From: Areca catechu
Taxonomy: Eukaryota > Streptophyta > Magnoliopsida > Arecales > Arecaceae
DNA length: 64,000 nt
Direction: 5' to 3'
NCBI GenBank assembly: GCA_021397845.1
Contig: CM038052.1
Span: 174,456,183 to 174,520,182, forward strand
The notes below the pieces were generated by a model. The model did not search any database. It worked only from the letters and a program-made list of their open reading frames with translations, and was not told the DNA's origin. The position numbers were made by a program, and so were the translations under genes. Every line of letters starts with the position of its first letter. Positions within the stretch are counted from its first letter, which is position 1. This document shows positions 20,361 through 31,619 of this stretch, one piece after another.

Positions 20361-21432
20361 TCAAGACGTGCGAAGTGGATGGAAGTTAAATCTCATGTAG
20401 ATATCCTGGGTGGGAATGCATTGATTTTTAGCTGACTGCCTGTAGTTCAGATAAATCTCGACCTTTTTTTATGGTTCCTGTATCTTAACCCTGGGAAAAC
20501 ATTTCAGCTCTTTAGAACTCCCTGGCATTCCTGCAAGCATAAACCTCATGGATATTTTCCTTTCATATCAGCTTGTGGATGCTTTGCCATTACATTATTA
20601 ATTGTTTTTAAAGCATGACAATGCATTGAGATCACTGGATGTCTTGGGCTGATGTATCATGATATTGTTCGACGTTGATTTGGGTTCTCTCCTCTTCCTG
20701 GTAGGAGTTTTTTTTTTTTTTTAGGATTTTTTTTACGGGAAAGCAATTGATTCTGTACGTGAGAGTGCCAAATTTTGTACCGTATTAAGAAATCCAGCCT
20801 CTTATATATGGTTGGTTGATCAATTAATGCAGACATGGATCTAAAGTAACTATGATCCTTGGCAAGATTAGATTAGTGTTGGTTAGCAGAATATCTGTGC
20901 TATTACGACGCAGACTCAGAGTCCGACAATTCTGTCTCCGCATGTTGTTCCATGTTCTTTATTTTGTAGTTCTTGTCTTGGTCTAAGGTACGCAAGTGTT
21001 TTTTATTTTTTATTTTATTTTTATTAATTTAAGATGATAAATCATGCAGGGTGAGTATAAATATATTCTAAAAAGTTAGAAAAAACAGAACGTTCTTGAA
21101 GGACGTTGTTGATAAAGTAAGGCGTTGATCCAAAACCCTTTATCTAAATGCTGAGCAATAAATGAGACTATCCGGTCCATAGCATAATTTACTTTCCTGT
21201 AAATATATCTAATATTAGATAATATAGAATGTCGCATATATCCTCCCGTATTAGAGATTGAGTGGTAGCACTGCTTATTACCCCGTCGAGTTCCCCTCTA
21301 CAATCAATTATTACTATCGAGTTCCCCTTTCACAGTCAAGGGATATCTATTTGAAGAATAATTCTTATATAAGTAATATCCTTTCAAGCAATTCTAGGCT
21401 CCATTCCAAGTACAGAAGTATCAACAAGCCTT
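20361..21432. other. 3' UTR/intergenic, nothing recognised
   Basis: AT-rich DNA with a poly-T tract near 20707-20736. The polyadenylation site of the ERD2-like gene should lie here but could not be fixed. Confidence 0.4.
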
Positions 21433-21640
21433 TCAAACAATTCTAATCTCCATTCCGAGTACAGAAGTATCAACACGTCGTACACCTTCACCTGTCCGAC
21501 CTATAGCATTGCCATCAAAATTAATCTTTAAAAATGGAAGCTCCCGGGATATTAATATCAATGTGTTCAACTTACATGCTTTCGAGTTCCTTGGTCTCAA
21601 CACCACTGCACTTGGAATATAATGAAAAGGTATCTTCATG
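21433..21640 (-). pseudogene. LINE-type RNase H (RVT_3-like) fragment
   Basis: A minus-strand frame reads F-L-K-I-N-F-D-G-N-A-I-G-R-T-G-E-G, close to the L-K-x-N-F-D-G-x-x-x-G-x-x-G-x-x-G signature of the RNase H domain at the end of plant LINE polyproteins. The frame leaves the domain after about 20 residues. Only this short motif supports the call. Confidence 0.4.
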
Positions 21641-24239
21641 GCTGGCAGAGGGGTTTCTTAATGTTCGGAGCTAAGATCATGCTTGTTCCATGTAGGGTGT
21701 TCATCGCCCTCGCATGTGTCCCGAATGGGCTTGGGTGGTTGATAGCTAGGCTCTTCCCGCTACGACAAAAGAAAAGAAAGGAAAGAAAAGAAGAGCTTTT
21801 TCTCATGCAAGAATGGATCGATCCTGTCATCCATGGCAGAGCAAAACCAACACAAAGCTAGTGTTGCAATCGAACGTTGAGTAACTGACGGGGGACAAAA
21901 TATCGAGGAACTTTTTACCCCAAGTGAATGCAAAATAACTCCATTCTTTTTGTTTATTTCATTATCAAGCATCAGATACTCGGATACCATCTTCTTGTCG
22001 TCATTCTCTATTCGTACTTTTCCAGTGCAGTCCTTCCCCAATTAGTTGCGGTGTTCGTGCCTTCCCCTGCGCTGCTGCTCGTGCCATAGGCCCGGGTGTT
22101 GGATCTTGGAAGGGCCAGACAAATGCACGACCCCTGTTGCGCGGGTGCAGGACGGAAGGCAAATGGCAAGCACGGCGCAGAGGGTGTCGAAGCTGGCGGC
22201 CAAACAAACCGGACAAGTCGAAGTTAGATCCAATGTCACGTACCATAAATTTTTCCAGAGCTTGCCCAAAAATCATGGCCTCCACCGTTACTCAACCTCC
22301 TTCCAAATGCATCGGATTCCCTCGAGAGCCCGGACCCCCCACCAACCCAGAGAAGGAATGCCTTTTTTTTTCTTTTTTTTTTTTTTTTTGGTAAGGCAAA
22401 AAGGAAAGAGGGGAATAAGCTATACTCCATTGGGCTCCTTCCCGCCGGATTGTTCGATGCGGACCATATTTTTCATTCGTCCTTCCCATCCGAAGGAGAT
22501 ACATCATCCTGATCCCACTAAAATGCCAGAGTAGAATGCTTTCTCATGTCCATCACGTGCTCTAGAAAAAATTTTTGAATTTAATCGAATAATTTATATG
22601 ATTCATATCTCGAATCGCCGATCGGAGAACGGGAGCAAAGCACCTGCCAACTGCTTTTAATCACGAGTTTCTTCGAGTCAAACTGTTTGCGTCCGGCTCT
22701 ACAGCCTCGGGTTTCTGTAGACACGGTGTGTCGAAATGTCAAGGTGAATTATGTTATCAGGTGAAGTTTCTCGGGGATGGAGTTCGATGGACAGCTCACG
22801 TATGTTTGGCTTGCACTCGGTTTCGTGGCGTACGGCATGGGGGGTCTTCAACTGCTGTCTTGGAACCATTTTAGTATCTGATCGACGGTGCAATGCGTGA
22901 AGTGGACGGAGGTGTGGTCGGAGGGCAGCATGGTCAGCAGCAGGTCACGAGATGCTTCTGGAGAAAAATTACATGCTCTCCAGTGTGCGATGCATATGCT
23001 TCTATGAATGGCCCTCATTTTTGTGTTTTTTAGGAGGAGCAGGCTTCCACAGCCTACTTGGGGGGAGGAATGGGGGCCGGATAAGATGACAATTGGATAG
23101 GATTATGTATAAATAGATTATATTAGATACGGATCAAATTAAAAAATATGATCTATTTATTAAATAATTAGATTTTAAAATTCAAATCTTAGTAAATAGG
23201 TTTCTGATTTGATATGTTTATGATCTATTTATAATTAAATAAAAAAAAATAAAGTTCTATCTTATTTACTATCTTTTTTAAAAAAAAATAAAAAATTTGG
23301 AAAACTTGCTATCCCAATCCTTTCCAGCCTTTGCTCTTGGCAGAATCTTCGCCCTTGTCGCATCTTTGCCCCCTTGCCCATCTATATCCAAATCTCCAGC
23401 AATTCTTGCTTTTACCTTTCTATATGCCATCGATTCATTCGCAAATCGAAACTACTAAAATCCAAAAATAGAAAAATTAGCCAATTAGCAAATAGAGATG
23501 GGGAATAGAAATGAATATTGAAGCGATTAGGGTTGCATCTGATGGCGGGGAAGAGGAGGTTGGTGCAATTGAAGAGGCTGAAGGTAGCGAGCTTCTCGAT
23601 GAGATCATCCACGTAGGAAAGGTTGGAGCGAAGGTCGGCAGCGACAAGCTAGAGATAGCGATAATGGTAGGCACCAACGCCTCTAAGATCTTCGATGGCA
23701 ACTGAACTCGCCATCATCAAGATTTGGTGGAAGCCATGGAACTACCGAGCACAAGCAAAAGGGAGCGAGGGAGAGAAATGGTGATGGTGGGGGTGAGAAT
23801 TGAGAAGAGGGGAGGAGAGCCAAGGAATTTGATTGCAGCAAGAGAAGAGGGAAGGGCTCTGGACCTTTGGTCAACACTCCATCACCTTCGAACTTTGAGG
23901 GCTCTTTGGGTCGAATGATTTTCCTTACCTCCAGCCTCCTATTGATGCCCGATGGAATGGAAGGGCAACGAGAGAACTCAAAAAAAAGAAAAGGAGAGGG
24001 CAAGTTGAAGGGCATGCGTTTTACCCCTATTGTCAATGTGCATGGTGGACCGCTTGGTCTCATGCTATCTACAAGGTGGATTTCGATTGTCTATGAGGTA
24101 GTTGCATGCATTTTGCACGATCGAACGCTCTCGAGTGAGATTAAACATGTGAGGGCAATTCTGATACCAATTAGGTTTGATCCAGCATGATTTGCGGTGC
24201 ATTCGATGCCGATTGAATACCTAAAAACTGTCATAAGAG
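21641..24239. other. Intergenic, no confident gene
   Basis: Open frames on both strands (for example 22001-22285, 22046-22534 and 23683-24063) match nothing I recognise and overlap each other. A poly-T tract is at about 22363-22388. The segment 23085-23290 is strongly AT-rich. The GC-richer block 23510-24060 could be a gene or transposon fragment but shows no motif. Confidence 0.4.
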
Positions 24240-24679
24240 TCAAACAGAGTTGGATAAGGAATTGGAATCCTTTTCCAATATGATTTGAACTACCGGACTC
24301 CTATCGAAATGTTCTTCGATAGAGAGACATTCCAGAGGCTATAAAAGGAGGGTAGACGGATCAGGGCATTGGTACGAAGATCCAAAGGACTTTCAGGAGA
24401 TGTGATAGTGGCAGAAAAGTCTGTAGGAGCTAGAGGGTCTCCTTAAATATTGAGACTTTATAAAAGATTTGGAACTTCTTATTAAGAGAAATCTTACGAA
24501 ATTGAGAGTACAAGTTCTTATTTTATAAGTGATTATTTTTTTCATAGTAAAGTCTTGCATGCCTTATTAAATTATGTTTTCTATTTTATTTTCTCTTCTT
24601 CCTTCTCTTGCAGTATCAACAATGATATTGGGATCTTGAAAATGGGGATCCGTATTCTGCATGAGAGATTTTCAATAAG
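24240..24679 (+). repeat. LTR of a decayed copia element, left copy
   Basis: Matches 31150-31577: shared blocks include GAATTGGARTCCTTTTYCAAT, TATCGAARTRYTCTTCGA, AGGCTATAAAAGG and ATTCTGCATGAGAGATT. GGCTATAAAAGG at about 24338 is a good TATA box for + transcription. The left boundary is not clear because divergence is high. Confidence 0.65.
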
Positions 24680-24697
24680 TGGTATCAATATAATTGG
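24678..24697 (+). other. Primer-site-like sequence after the left copia LTR
   Basis: GTGGTATCAATATAATTGG follows the LTR; the TGGTATCA core matches the iMet-type primer site. It sets the element in + orientation, in agreement with the gag remnant downstream. Confidence 0.55.
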
Positions 24698-24729
24698 TAT
24701 TAACTAACTAGTTCAGAGTTTCAGGTTAT

Positions 24730-26171
24730 CTGTATTAATCAAAATTTAGATGAAGAAGATAGGCACAATCAAGATGGACATCATTGATTCGATGGAAAGA
24801 GCAACTTTTTCTTTAGCAAGCGAGATAAAAGACATGCTCATCCAGCAAGGATTGATCGATACTATCAGATATGAGGAGAGGCTAGCAATCATGGAAAAGA
24901 AAGTTGGAGATGGCTTTAAATATAGGTGGTAAGCACGATCTGCTTGTACCTGATGGATGACATGGTGATCTATGTGCTGAGCAAGATTTTTTGATGATGT
25001 TATGGACGAAGCTCGAGAAATTATATATTACAATTCCCTCACCAACATGCTTTGTTTTTGAAGCAGTTTTATCAACTATAGATGAGTGAAGAATAGAGCA
25101 TGTATGAGTATCTGAGCAACTTTAGAGGATCCTCACCGATCTTCTTAGTATAGATGAGAACGTTGGAGAGAATACTAGGGTGTTGGTTTTGTTATCATTA
25201 TTTCTGCACTCCTTTGAGTCCTTAGTGACTACTCTTCTAGTGAAAAAGAGCACCATCAAGATGGAGGAGGTTACTTTGATGTTACGCTATAACGAGATTC
25301 TCGAGTAGAAGAACTAAGCTTCGAGTTCAGGTACGAACCAATATTGTGGTCTCAAGAAGAGCTAGCGGTAGAAGGCAGAACGATAGAGAATCATGAGATG
25401 GGTGATCTGGGTCGAAGGATGCGAGCAAGATTAAGTGCTATCGATATAGTAGTTGGGATATTATCTCAAAGATTGCCCACAACTCAAAGATCGGATGAAG
25501 CCTACTATGGTGGTGCCAATTATAACGACATTGATGAATATGGTGACGCACTTATGGTATTCGATGAAGTATCTCCTTCTTCCCAGTAATGGATTTTAGA
25601 TTTTGTATGTTTTCATCATATATGTTACAGAAAGAAGCTGGTTGACTCTCTAGAAAGCAAAGAGGATATTGTCCACCTACCAGACGGATCGAGTTATATG
25701 ATCAAAGGTGAAGGGATAGTCAGCTTAAAGCTTCATGATGGACTATCAAAAAAATTGGATGAGGTCTGATACATTACCCGCTTCAGTAATAATCTAATCT
25801 CACTCAATAAATTGGATTCAAATGGATATATGTGGAAAGATGGTGATGGAATCCTGAAGATTATCCACGGTAGTAGAGTTGTCTTACAGGAGAAGAAGCA
25901 TGGAGGACATTACCTCTTAACAAAGAGTCTAGTGCAAATGGAGTCCCTGATGTAGATAGGAGCTTAGTATGAGTTGGAGCTCCCGAAGTAGGTAGATCGA
26001 GAACGAGATGAGAAACTCGAGAAGACAACAGGCGATGTCGCACAATGAAGTTTCTATTATCGCTGGAGATTTTTTCGAGTTGGTCTCAAGTCAAGGTAAA
26101 CACAACATACGACATAGAAGGGATGCTTGGCTCGACTCCTATATTTGCACATCCATGAGCAGCTGGCATTT
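24730..26171 (+). pseudogene. Decayed copia gag-protease region
   Basis: Copia gag signs in shifting frames: around 25120-25290 a reading with L-T-D-L-L-S-I-D-E and S-F-E-S-L-V-T-T-L-L, typical of UBN2-type gag. At 25620-25900 come protease/pre-integrase signs (G-S-S-Y-M-I-K-G-E-G, N-L-I-S-L-N-K-L-D-S-N-G-Y, I-I-H-G-S-R-V-V-L). Many stops. The region ends where a chromovirus derivative inserted at 26172, and no pol sequence resumes on the other side. Confidence 0.7.
26167..26171 (+). repeat. Target-site duplication CATTT, left
   Basis: CATTT immediately precedes TGATGAGGAC at 26172 and recurs at 30629-30633 right after the partner LTR, as expected for integrase-mediated insertion with a 5-bp stagger. 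Confidence 0.9.
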
Positions 26172-27565
26172 TGATGAGGACATCGATCCAAACCTGAAGC
26201 CAGCCCAATCTAAAAGTCTAGCACATCCTGATGAGCACAGATCCTGATGAGCACAGATCCTGATGATGTTGAGCACTAATCCTAATGCAACACTCTTGAA
26301 TTTAAATTCAAGATATTATCTTATCTTATCAGCTTTAGGATTTGATTATCTAGTTTAAATATTTGTTTTAGTTTTTATCTTCGGATTTCTCAGTCTGTTG
26401 AGAAGTTCCGATTATTTTAGGATTTTTTTTTCAGATCTCTTTCAGGTTCCGATAGTTTTATTTAAAGATGTTTCTGATTGAAAAAAAAAAAAAAGATTGA
26501 AAAAGGAAATCTTGGGTGTTTCCCGACTCTCCTCCCTTCCCCTTCTTCTCTTCTGGATCTTTCCTCTCTTCTTCCTCTCTCTGAGTTCTCCTTTCTTGGA
26601 CTCTTCCTAAATCCCTCCATCTTCCCTTCAAAGCCATTCAACCGAAGCACCTCCCGTGCCGAAGGATTGTGCCAGTCCACCCGTGCAAGCCGCCGACCAA
26701 GCGCCGTCGACCTCCACGGCGCCGAGCCCTCTGTCCCCCTCCGGCAATCAGTCGCTTCCGTCCGTCCTCCATCGTCCTCCATGTCGCCGAATCCGAAGAT
26801 CCACGGCTCAAGTCGACCCGCGACACCTCAACAGGACCTCCCTCTGCTCCCTGAAGTTGCCGTCCACCGGACTCATCTCCGCCCGATCCGCGCGACATCG
26901 CACCGCCCGAGACCAAGCGCGCCGAGTGTCTTCCGCCCTCCAACAGATCTCCTCCGCTCCCAGCCCACGGCCGATCGAGACCATCGGCCCTGATGTATTC
27001 CGGCCGCCCAGCTCCTTGCCGCCCTGCTGCCATCTCCGTCCGGTCCGTCGTGGCCATCACCGCCCCAGCCGCAAGCCCCGGCCTCCCCTGTTCTTGGTGT
27101 GAGCTGTGGGAAGGAAAAGTTTCAGCACGAACGTGAAAGCAATCACGTTCGTTGCTGCCGACTGTTTTTTTTGCACTGCACGAATCCCAGAGGCGCACCG
27201 ATCTCAAAGTCTCACGGATCTCAAAGCACAGATCTCAAAGCATTGGAATTTTTTTTTTATATATTTTTTTTTGATTTGGGATTATTAATCTTTTGGTATT
27301 CCAGGTCCAACGGCTTCTGATCCACTTCGCTCGTGAACTACTGATCCGGATTTTGGACAATCTCGGGACGTCCCCTCTTCCAACTTTCGTGAGATTCCGT
27401 GTTTTCGGGTGAGATCCACTTTGATAACCTGACCCAATTATTTTGCTGGTTATTTTTATTTAATTAGACTTAATTTAATTAATTAGACACCCTAATCTAG
27501 AGATCGTTTCTTAACGATCAACGGTCCGACCCGTTCTTAATATCCGAGTGTCCGGTCTCGCACCA
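26172..27565 (+). repeat. Chromovirus derivative 5' LTR (1,394 bp)
   Basis: Starts TGATGAGGAC and ends CGCACCA. The left part is AT-rich with an A-tract at about 26480-26494. The middle (26640-27110) is a GC-rich block, and the right part is AT-rich again. It carries a 14-bp hairpin at 27123-27157. Partner copy: 29226-30628. Confidence 0.93.
27123..27157. repeat. Hairpin in chromovirus LTR
   Basis: CAGCACGAACGTGA, a 6-base loop AAGCAA, then TCACGTTCGTTGCTG form a 14-bp stem with one bulged T. The same structure is present in the 3' LTR at about 30179-30213. Confidence 0.8.
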
Positions 27566-27568
27566 ATT

Positions 27569-27580
27569 TGGTATCAGAGC
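27569..27580 (+). other. Primer binding site (iMet tRNA type)
   Basis: TGGTATCAGAGC three bases after the 5' LTR matches the site complementary to the 3' end of plant initiator Met tRNA. Confidence 0.9.
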
Positions 27581-27612
27581 AATAGGTTAGGTTAGGGTCA
27601 TTTTAATTTTGC

Positions 27613-28888
27613 ATGACAACTAGGTCAGGAAACAAATATCAATCAGAACATTCTTCCATAGATAACAAAATGGATCCCAGTTTAGAAGCTCCCTGCAAGT
27701 AATCATGGGTAAACTCGAAAAAATTGACAGCAAGTTAGGATCTTTAGATGCCAGGGTATTAACTCTTGAAGAGAACGACTAGTGAACACCAATTACCCTA
27801 TTAGGAACTCTTCGTCAAGAGTTACAGATCCTAGAGTTCCTGATCCTAGAGACCCTAGAGACCAAAATGACTACCTAGATCATGATAGCGGTCGTACTCA
27901 AATCCTTCGACCTGACCCTAGGAATCGACATGATTATCCAGGTAATCATCCAGCACTTAGGTCTTATCACAACCCAATCGATAAGATGAACGAATCATGA
28001 GGAGTGTTAAGATTGACGCCCCAAGTTTTGTAGGTCACCTGGACCCCAAAGAATATATTGACTGGGAAGCTAATATGGACCATTACTTCTCCTGGTACGA
28101 TATGTCTGAGGATAGAAAAGTTAGGTTTGCCCAAATGAGATTGTTAGGCCAAGCAAAGCTATATTGGCATAATGTCCAGAGGTTAGCCATTCATAGGAGC
28201 AGGACCCTGTTGGAACATGGGATGAGATGAAGGATAAGCTTCGAGAGATATCTTCCTGCATCTTATCAACAGCAACTTTTGGACCAATGGCAAAGGTTGA
28301 CCCAAGGAACTGGACTTGTAAATGATTACATCGATAAATTTGATGAATACCTTATGCGATGTAATGTACATGAAGACCCATCTGTCACTTTATCCCGGTT
28401 TAGAGCTGGTCTGAGAGTAGATATCCAAAAGGAATTGTTTTTGAGAGAAGTTTATAGTCTAGAGCAAGCATATCAATTAGCTCAAGACTATGAAAGATTT
28501 CAGCAAATGTCTATCACTCGTAGATCTGAACCTTCTAGACCAGGAATTTAGGTCCAAGGCCTAGCATGAACCTAGCCCCGACTGGTCCACACCTAACATT
28601 AGTCAGGCCCCTGGTAGTCGACCCCCGAGAGATGACAAAGGAAAAGGGATTATAGGAGAAACTTCCCGTGGAAGTAGCTCTAAGATCCACTGCTTTAGAT
28701 GTAATGGGATAGGTCATGTAGCTAGCCAATGTCCATCTAGAACCTTGCATATAAGGACACTTGAAGAACAAGAAGATCTAGGTGATGTCCTTGAAGAAGA
28801 AGTTTATACTGCTGACCCAGGATTAGCCGATGCCTATGAAGAACAAGACGAAGAACAAGACCATGAGGTTGGAGCTGAAAACAATTAG
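27613..28888 (+). pseudogene. Chromovirus gag, frame-broken
   Basis: A plausible start ATG at 27613 opens M-T-T-R-S-G-N-K-Y, but a stop follows near 27700. The conserved gag core is at 27997-28230 (A-P-S-F-V-G-H-L-D-P-K-E-Y, M-S-E-D-R-K-V-R-F-A). After a frameshift it continues at 28279-28551 (Y-I-D-K-F-D-E-Y and Y-Q-L-A-Q-D-Y-E). A CX2CX4HX4C knuckle (C-F-R-C-N-G-I-G-H-V-A-S-Q-C) occupies 28691-28732. An acidic tail ends at 28888. Gag would form the particle and bind RNA. The frame is closed at several points, so this copy makes no full-length Gag. Confidence 0.85.
28691..28732 (+). other. Gag zinc knuckle
   Basis: Intact CX2CX4HX4C pattern: Cys at 28691 and 28700, His at 28715 and Cys at 28730. 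This is the RNA-binding nucleocapsid motif of the chromovirus gag. Confidence 0.85.
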
Positions 28889-29217
28889 GAGTTAATTTGA
28901 TTAATAATTTGGATCTAATTGAATATAAAGAACCAGCATTGACACATGGTGATGTATTTGGACCTGCATTCTTTGAGAGTGATCAGCCTTTTGAGAGTCC
29001 ACTTTTCCAAAGAGGGAACAACACGATGTGATTAAACGAATTTTGGACGAGGAGATCAAGTCTTCAAGAAATCAAATTGCTACCGCTACCTGGTTCACTG
29101 GCGAGGCAGACCAAAGTCAGAGGACTCCTGGATTACTGAAGAGGAGCTGCAGAACATTGATCCAAATTTATTTGAGCACCTCCAGTCTGACTCGACAGAG
29201 TCGAGTTCTCCCCACCC
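28889..29217 (+). pseudogene. Integrase tail and chromodomain of the chromovirus
   Basis: Directly after gag, the reading N-N-L-D-L-I-E-Y-K-E-P corresponds to the final integrase strand found in chromoviruses. A segment from about 29020 follows (I-K-R-I-L-D-E-E-I-K-S-S-R-N-Q). After a one-base frame change comes Y-L-V-H-W-R-G-R-P, then S-E-D-S-W-I-T-E-E-E-L, the aromatic core of a chromodomain. Chromodomains direct integration to marked chromatin. The domain is complete in content but split between two frames. Confidence 0.8.
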
Positions 29218-29225
29218 GGGGGAAA
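29218..29225 (+). other. Polypurine tract
   Basis: GGGGGAAA immediately before the 3' LTR start at 29226, the expected plus-strand primer. Confidence 0.8.
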
Positions 29226-30628
29226 TGATGAGGACATCGATCCAAACCTGAAGCCAGCCCAATCTAAAAGTCTAGCACAGATCCTGATGAGCACAGATCC
29301 TGATGAGCACAGATCCTGATGATGTTGAGCACTAATCCTAATGCAACACTCTTGAATTTAAATTCAAGATATTATCTTATCTTATCAGCTTTAGGATTTG
29401 ATTATCTAGTTTAAATATTTGTTTTAGTTTTTATCATTCGGATTTCTCAGTCTGTTGAGAAGTTCCGATTATTTTAGGATTTTTTTTTCGGATCTCTTTC
29501 AGGTTCCGATAGTTTTTATTTAAAGATGTTTCTGATTGAAAAAAAAAAAAAAAAAAAAGATTGAAAAAGGAATCTTGGGTGTTTCCCGACTCTCCTCCCT
29601 TCCCCTTCTTCTCTTCTGGATCTTTCCTCTCTTCCTCCTCTCTGAGTTCTCCTTTCTTGGACTCTTCCTAAATCCCTCCATCTTCCCTTCAAAGCCATTC
29701 AACCGAAGCACCTCCCGTGCCGAGGATTGTGCCAGTCCGCCCGTGCAAGCCGCCGACCAAGCGCCGTCGACCTCCACGGCGCCGAGCCCTCTGTCCCCCT
29801 CCGGCAATCAGTCGCTTCCGTCCGTCCTCCATCGTCCTCCACGTCGCCGAATCCGAAGATCCATGGCTCAAGTCGACCCGCGACACCTCACAGGACCTCC
29901 TCTCTACTCCCTGAAGTTGCCGTCCACCGGACTCATCTCCGCCCGATCCGCGCGACATCGCACCGCCCGAGACAAGCGCGCCGAGTGTCTTCCGCCCTCC
30001 AACAGATCTCCTCCGCTCCCAGCCCACGGCCGATCGAGACCATCGGCCCTGATGTATTCCGGCCGCCCAGCTCCTTGCCGCCCTGCTGCCATCTCCGTCC
30101 GGTCCGTCGTGCCATCACCGCCCCAGCCGCAAGCCCCGGCCTCCCCTGTTTCTTGGTGTGAGCTGTGGGGGAAAAGTTTCAGCACGAACGTGAAAGCAAT
30201 CACGTTCGTTGCTGCCGACTGTTTTTTTTGCACTGCACGAATCCCAGAGGCGCACCGATCTCAAAGTCTCACGGATCTCAAAGCACAGATCTCAAAGCAT
30301 TGGGATTTTTTTTTTTTTTTATATTTTTTTTGATTTGGGATTATTAATCTTTTGGTATTCCAGGTCCAACGGCTTCTGATCCACTTCACTCGTGAACTAC
30401 TGATCCGGATTTTGGACAATCTCGGGACGATCTCCCTCTTCCAACTTTCGTGAGATTCCGTGTTTTCGGGTGAGATCCACTTTGATAACCTGACCCAATT
30501 ATTTTGCTGGTTATTTTTATTTAATTAGACTTAATTTAATTAAATTAGACACCCTAATCTAGAGATCGTTTCTTAACGATCAACGGTCCGACACCGTTCT
30601 TAATATCCGAGTGTCCGGTCCCGCACCA
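29226..30628 (+). repeat. Chromovirus derivative 3' LTR (1,403 bp)
   Basis: Same ends as the 5' LTR (TGATGAGGAC to CGCACCA) and very similar throughout, differing by small indels in A- and T-tracts and a few substitutions. An open frame at 29536-30333 lies inside it. The equivalent frame in the other LTR is broken, so I do not call it a gene. Confidence 0.93.
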
Positions 30629-30633
30629 CATTT
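30629..30633 (+). repeat. Target-site duplication CATTT, right
   Basis: Identical to 26167-26171, directly after the 3' LTR. Confidence 0.9.
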
Positions 30634-31149
30634 GTCCTAAGAAATGGGGGCAAGATCCTTAAGAGCTCTCAAAGTCAGATGGAGGTCGAATAACAATTGA
30701 GTAGAGCTTATTAAGAAAAATACCTCGATTTGGCCACTAAAAAAATCCATGAGGAGACTTAGCCCAAGAAGGAACCAGGCCCAGCAGCAAGATGCCAGGC
30801 TTGGCCCTACGTGAGCATGGCCTAGACCATGCTCATGGATGCATGCATTGCCCAGGCGTGCAACCCAGGTGCACGCTTTACCTTCCACTATCATGGTTCA
30901 CCATGGTCCACAGCTTGGCACGATCCATTAGAGGCTTAGCACGATCCATAGGCAAGTTATCATGATTTAGGGTCTACATGATTTTTATCACGGTCCACGT
31001 GCTACTTGTGCATGATCGAATGGTTCCATCCACTCCCGGGTGAGATCAGATGGCTGAAGTTAATTTGGACTTTATTTGGGCATGATATAGTGGGATTTCG
31101 GGAAAATTTCATGCATCTATTGATTGGATGGCCGGGAGATTTCTATGGG
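30634..31149. other. Copia internal/LTR flank, no coding domain seen
   Basis: Lies between the chromovirus insertion and the right copia LTR core. Short reiterations of CACGATCCAT/CACGGTCCAC-type words occur at 30915-31000. It may include the left part of the right LTR, but divergence prevents a firm boundary. Confidence 0.4.
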
Positions 31150-31577
31150 CCAAATAAGAATTTGAAATGAATTGGAGTCCTTTTTCAATGTGGTTTGAAT
31201 ACTAGACTCTTATCGAAGTACTCTTCGACAGGGAGATGTCCCAAAGGCTATAAAAGGGATAGACAGCTCAAGACGCTAGTGTGAGGATCCAAAAGTTTTC
31301 CAAGATGTGTGGTAGCGGTAGAGAAAGCTTGAAAGAGCTAAAGGGTCTCCTTGAGATGTGAAAGCTTGTGAGAGAGATTTTTAAATTTTTTTAAGTTTTT
31401 TTTATATAAGATGAGAGTATAAGATCTTTTTTATAATTTTTTTATAGTGAAATCTTGCATGTCCTATTGATTATATTTTATATTATATTTTTCTTTTTCC
31501 TTCTCTTGTGCCATCAATAATGACATTATGTCTTAAAAATAAGAATTCATATTCTGCATGAGAGATTCTTTAATAAG
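31150..31577 (+). repeat. LTR of the decayed copia element, right copy
   Basis: Partner of 24240-24679. GGCTATAAAAGG at about 31247-31258 is the matching TATA box. Similarity continues past the LTR end into a primer-site-like sequence (TGATATCAGTGC, 31578-31589), which a normal 3' LTR would not have. Confidence 0.6.
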
Positions 31578-31619
31578 TGATATCAGTGCAGTTAGTATTA
31601 TAATAGAGCTAATGTCTAT

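Larger units (their letters stand above)
26172..30628 (+). mobile_element. Non-autonomous chromovirus (Ty3/gypsy) derivative: gag plus chromodomain
   Basis: Two long terminal repeats (26172-27565, 29226-30628), an iMet-type primer site, a gag region, a polypurine tract and a 5-bp duplication (CATTT) define the element. The internal part is only 1,660 bp. Gag and zinc knuckle are followed, near 28890, directly by the tail of integrase and a C-terminal chromodomain, so protease, RT, RNase H and the integrase core are missing. The two LTRs are very similar, implying a recent insertion. It inserted into an older copia element. Any mobility would need enzymes from another element. Confidence 0.92.

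Noticed and set aside
22001..22534. Frames on both strands in a GC-rich patch
   Set aside because: They overlap each other, include a poly-Phe/Lys run from a poly-T tract, and match no family I know.
23683..24063. A 126-codon minus-strand frame and overlapping plus-strand frames
   Set aside because: They are Pro/Ser/Leu-rich with no recognisable motif, and there are competing frames on the other strand; not enough to call a gene.
29536..30333. A 265-codon open frame in the chromovirus 3' LTR
   Set aside because: It lies inside an LTR, begins in a poly-A tract (Lys run), and the same region of the 5' LTR is broken by indels, so there is no sign of coding constraint.
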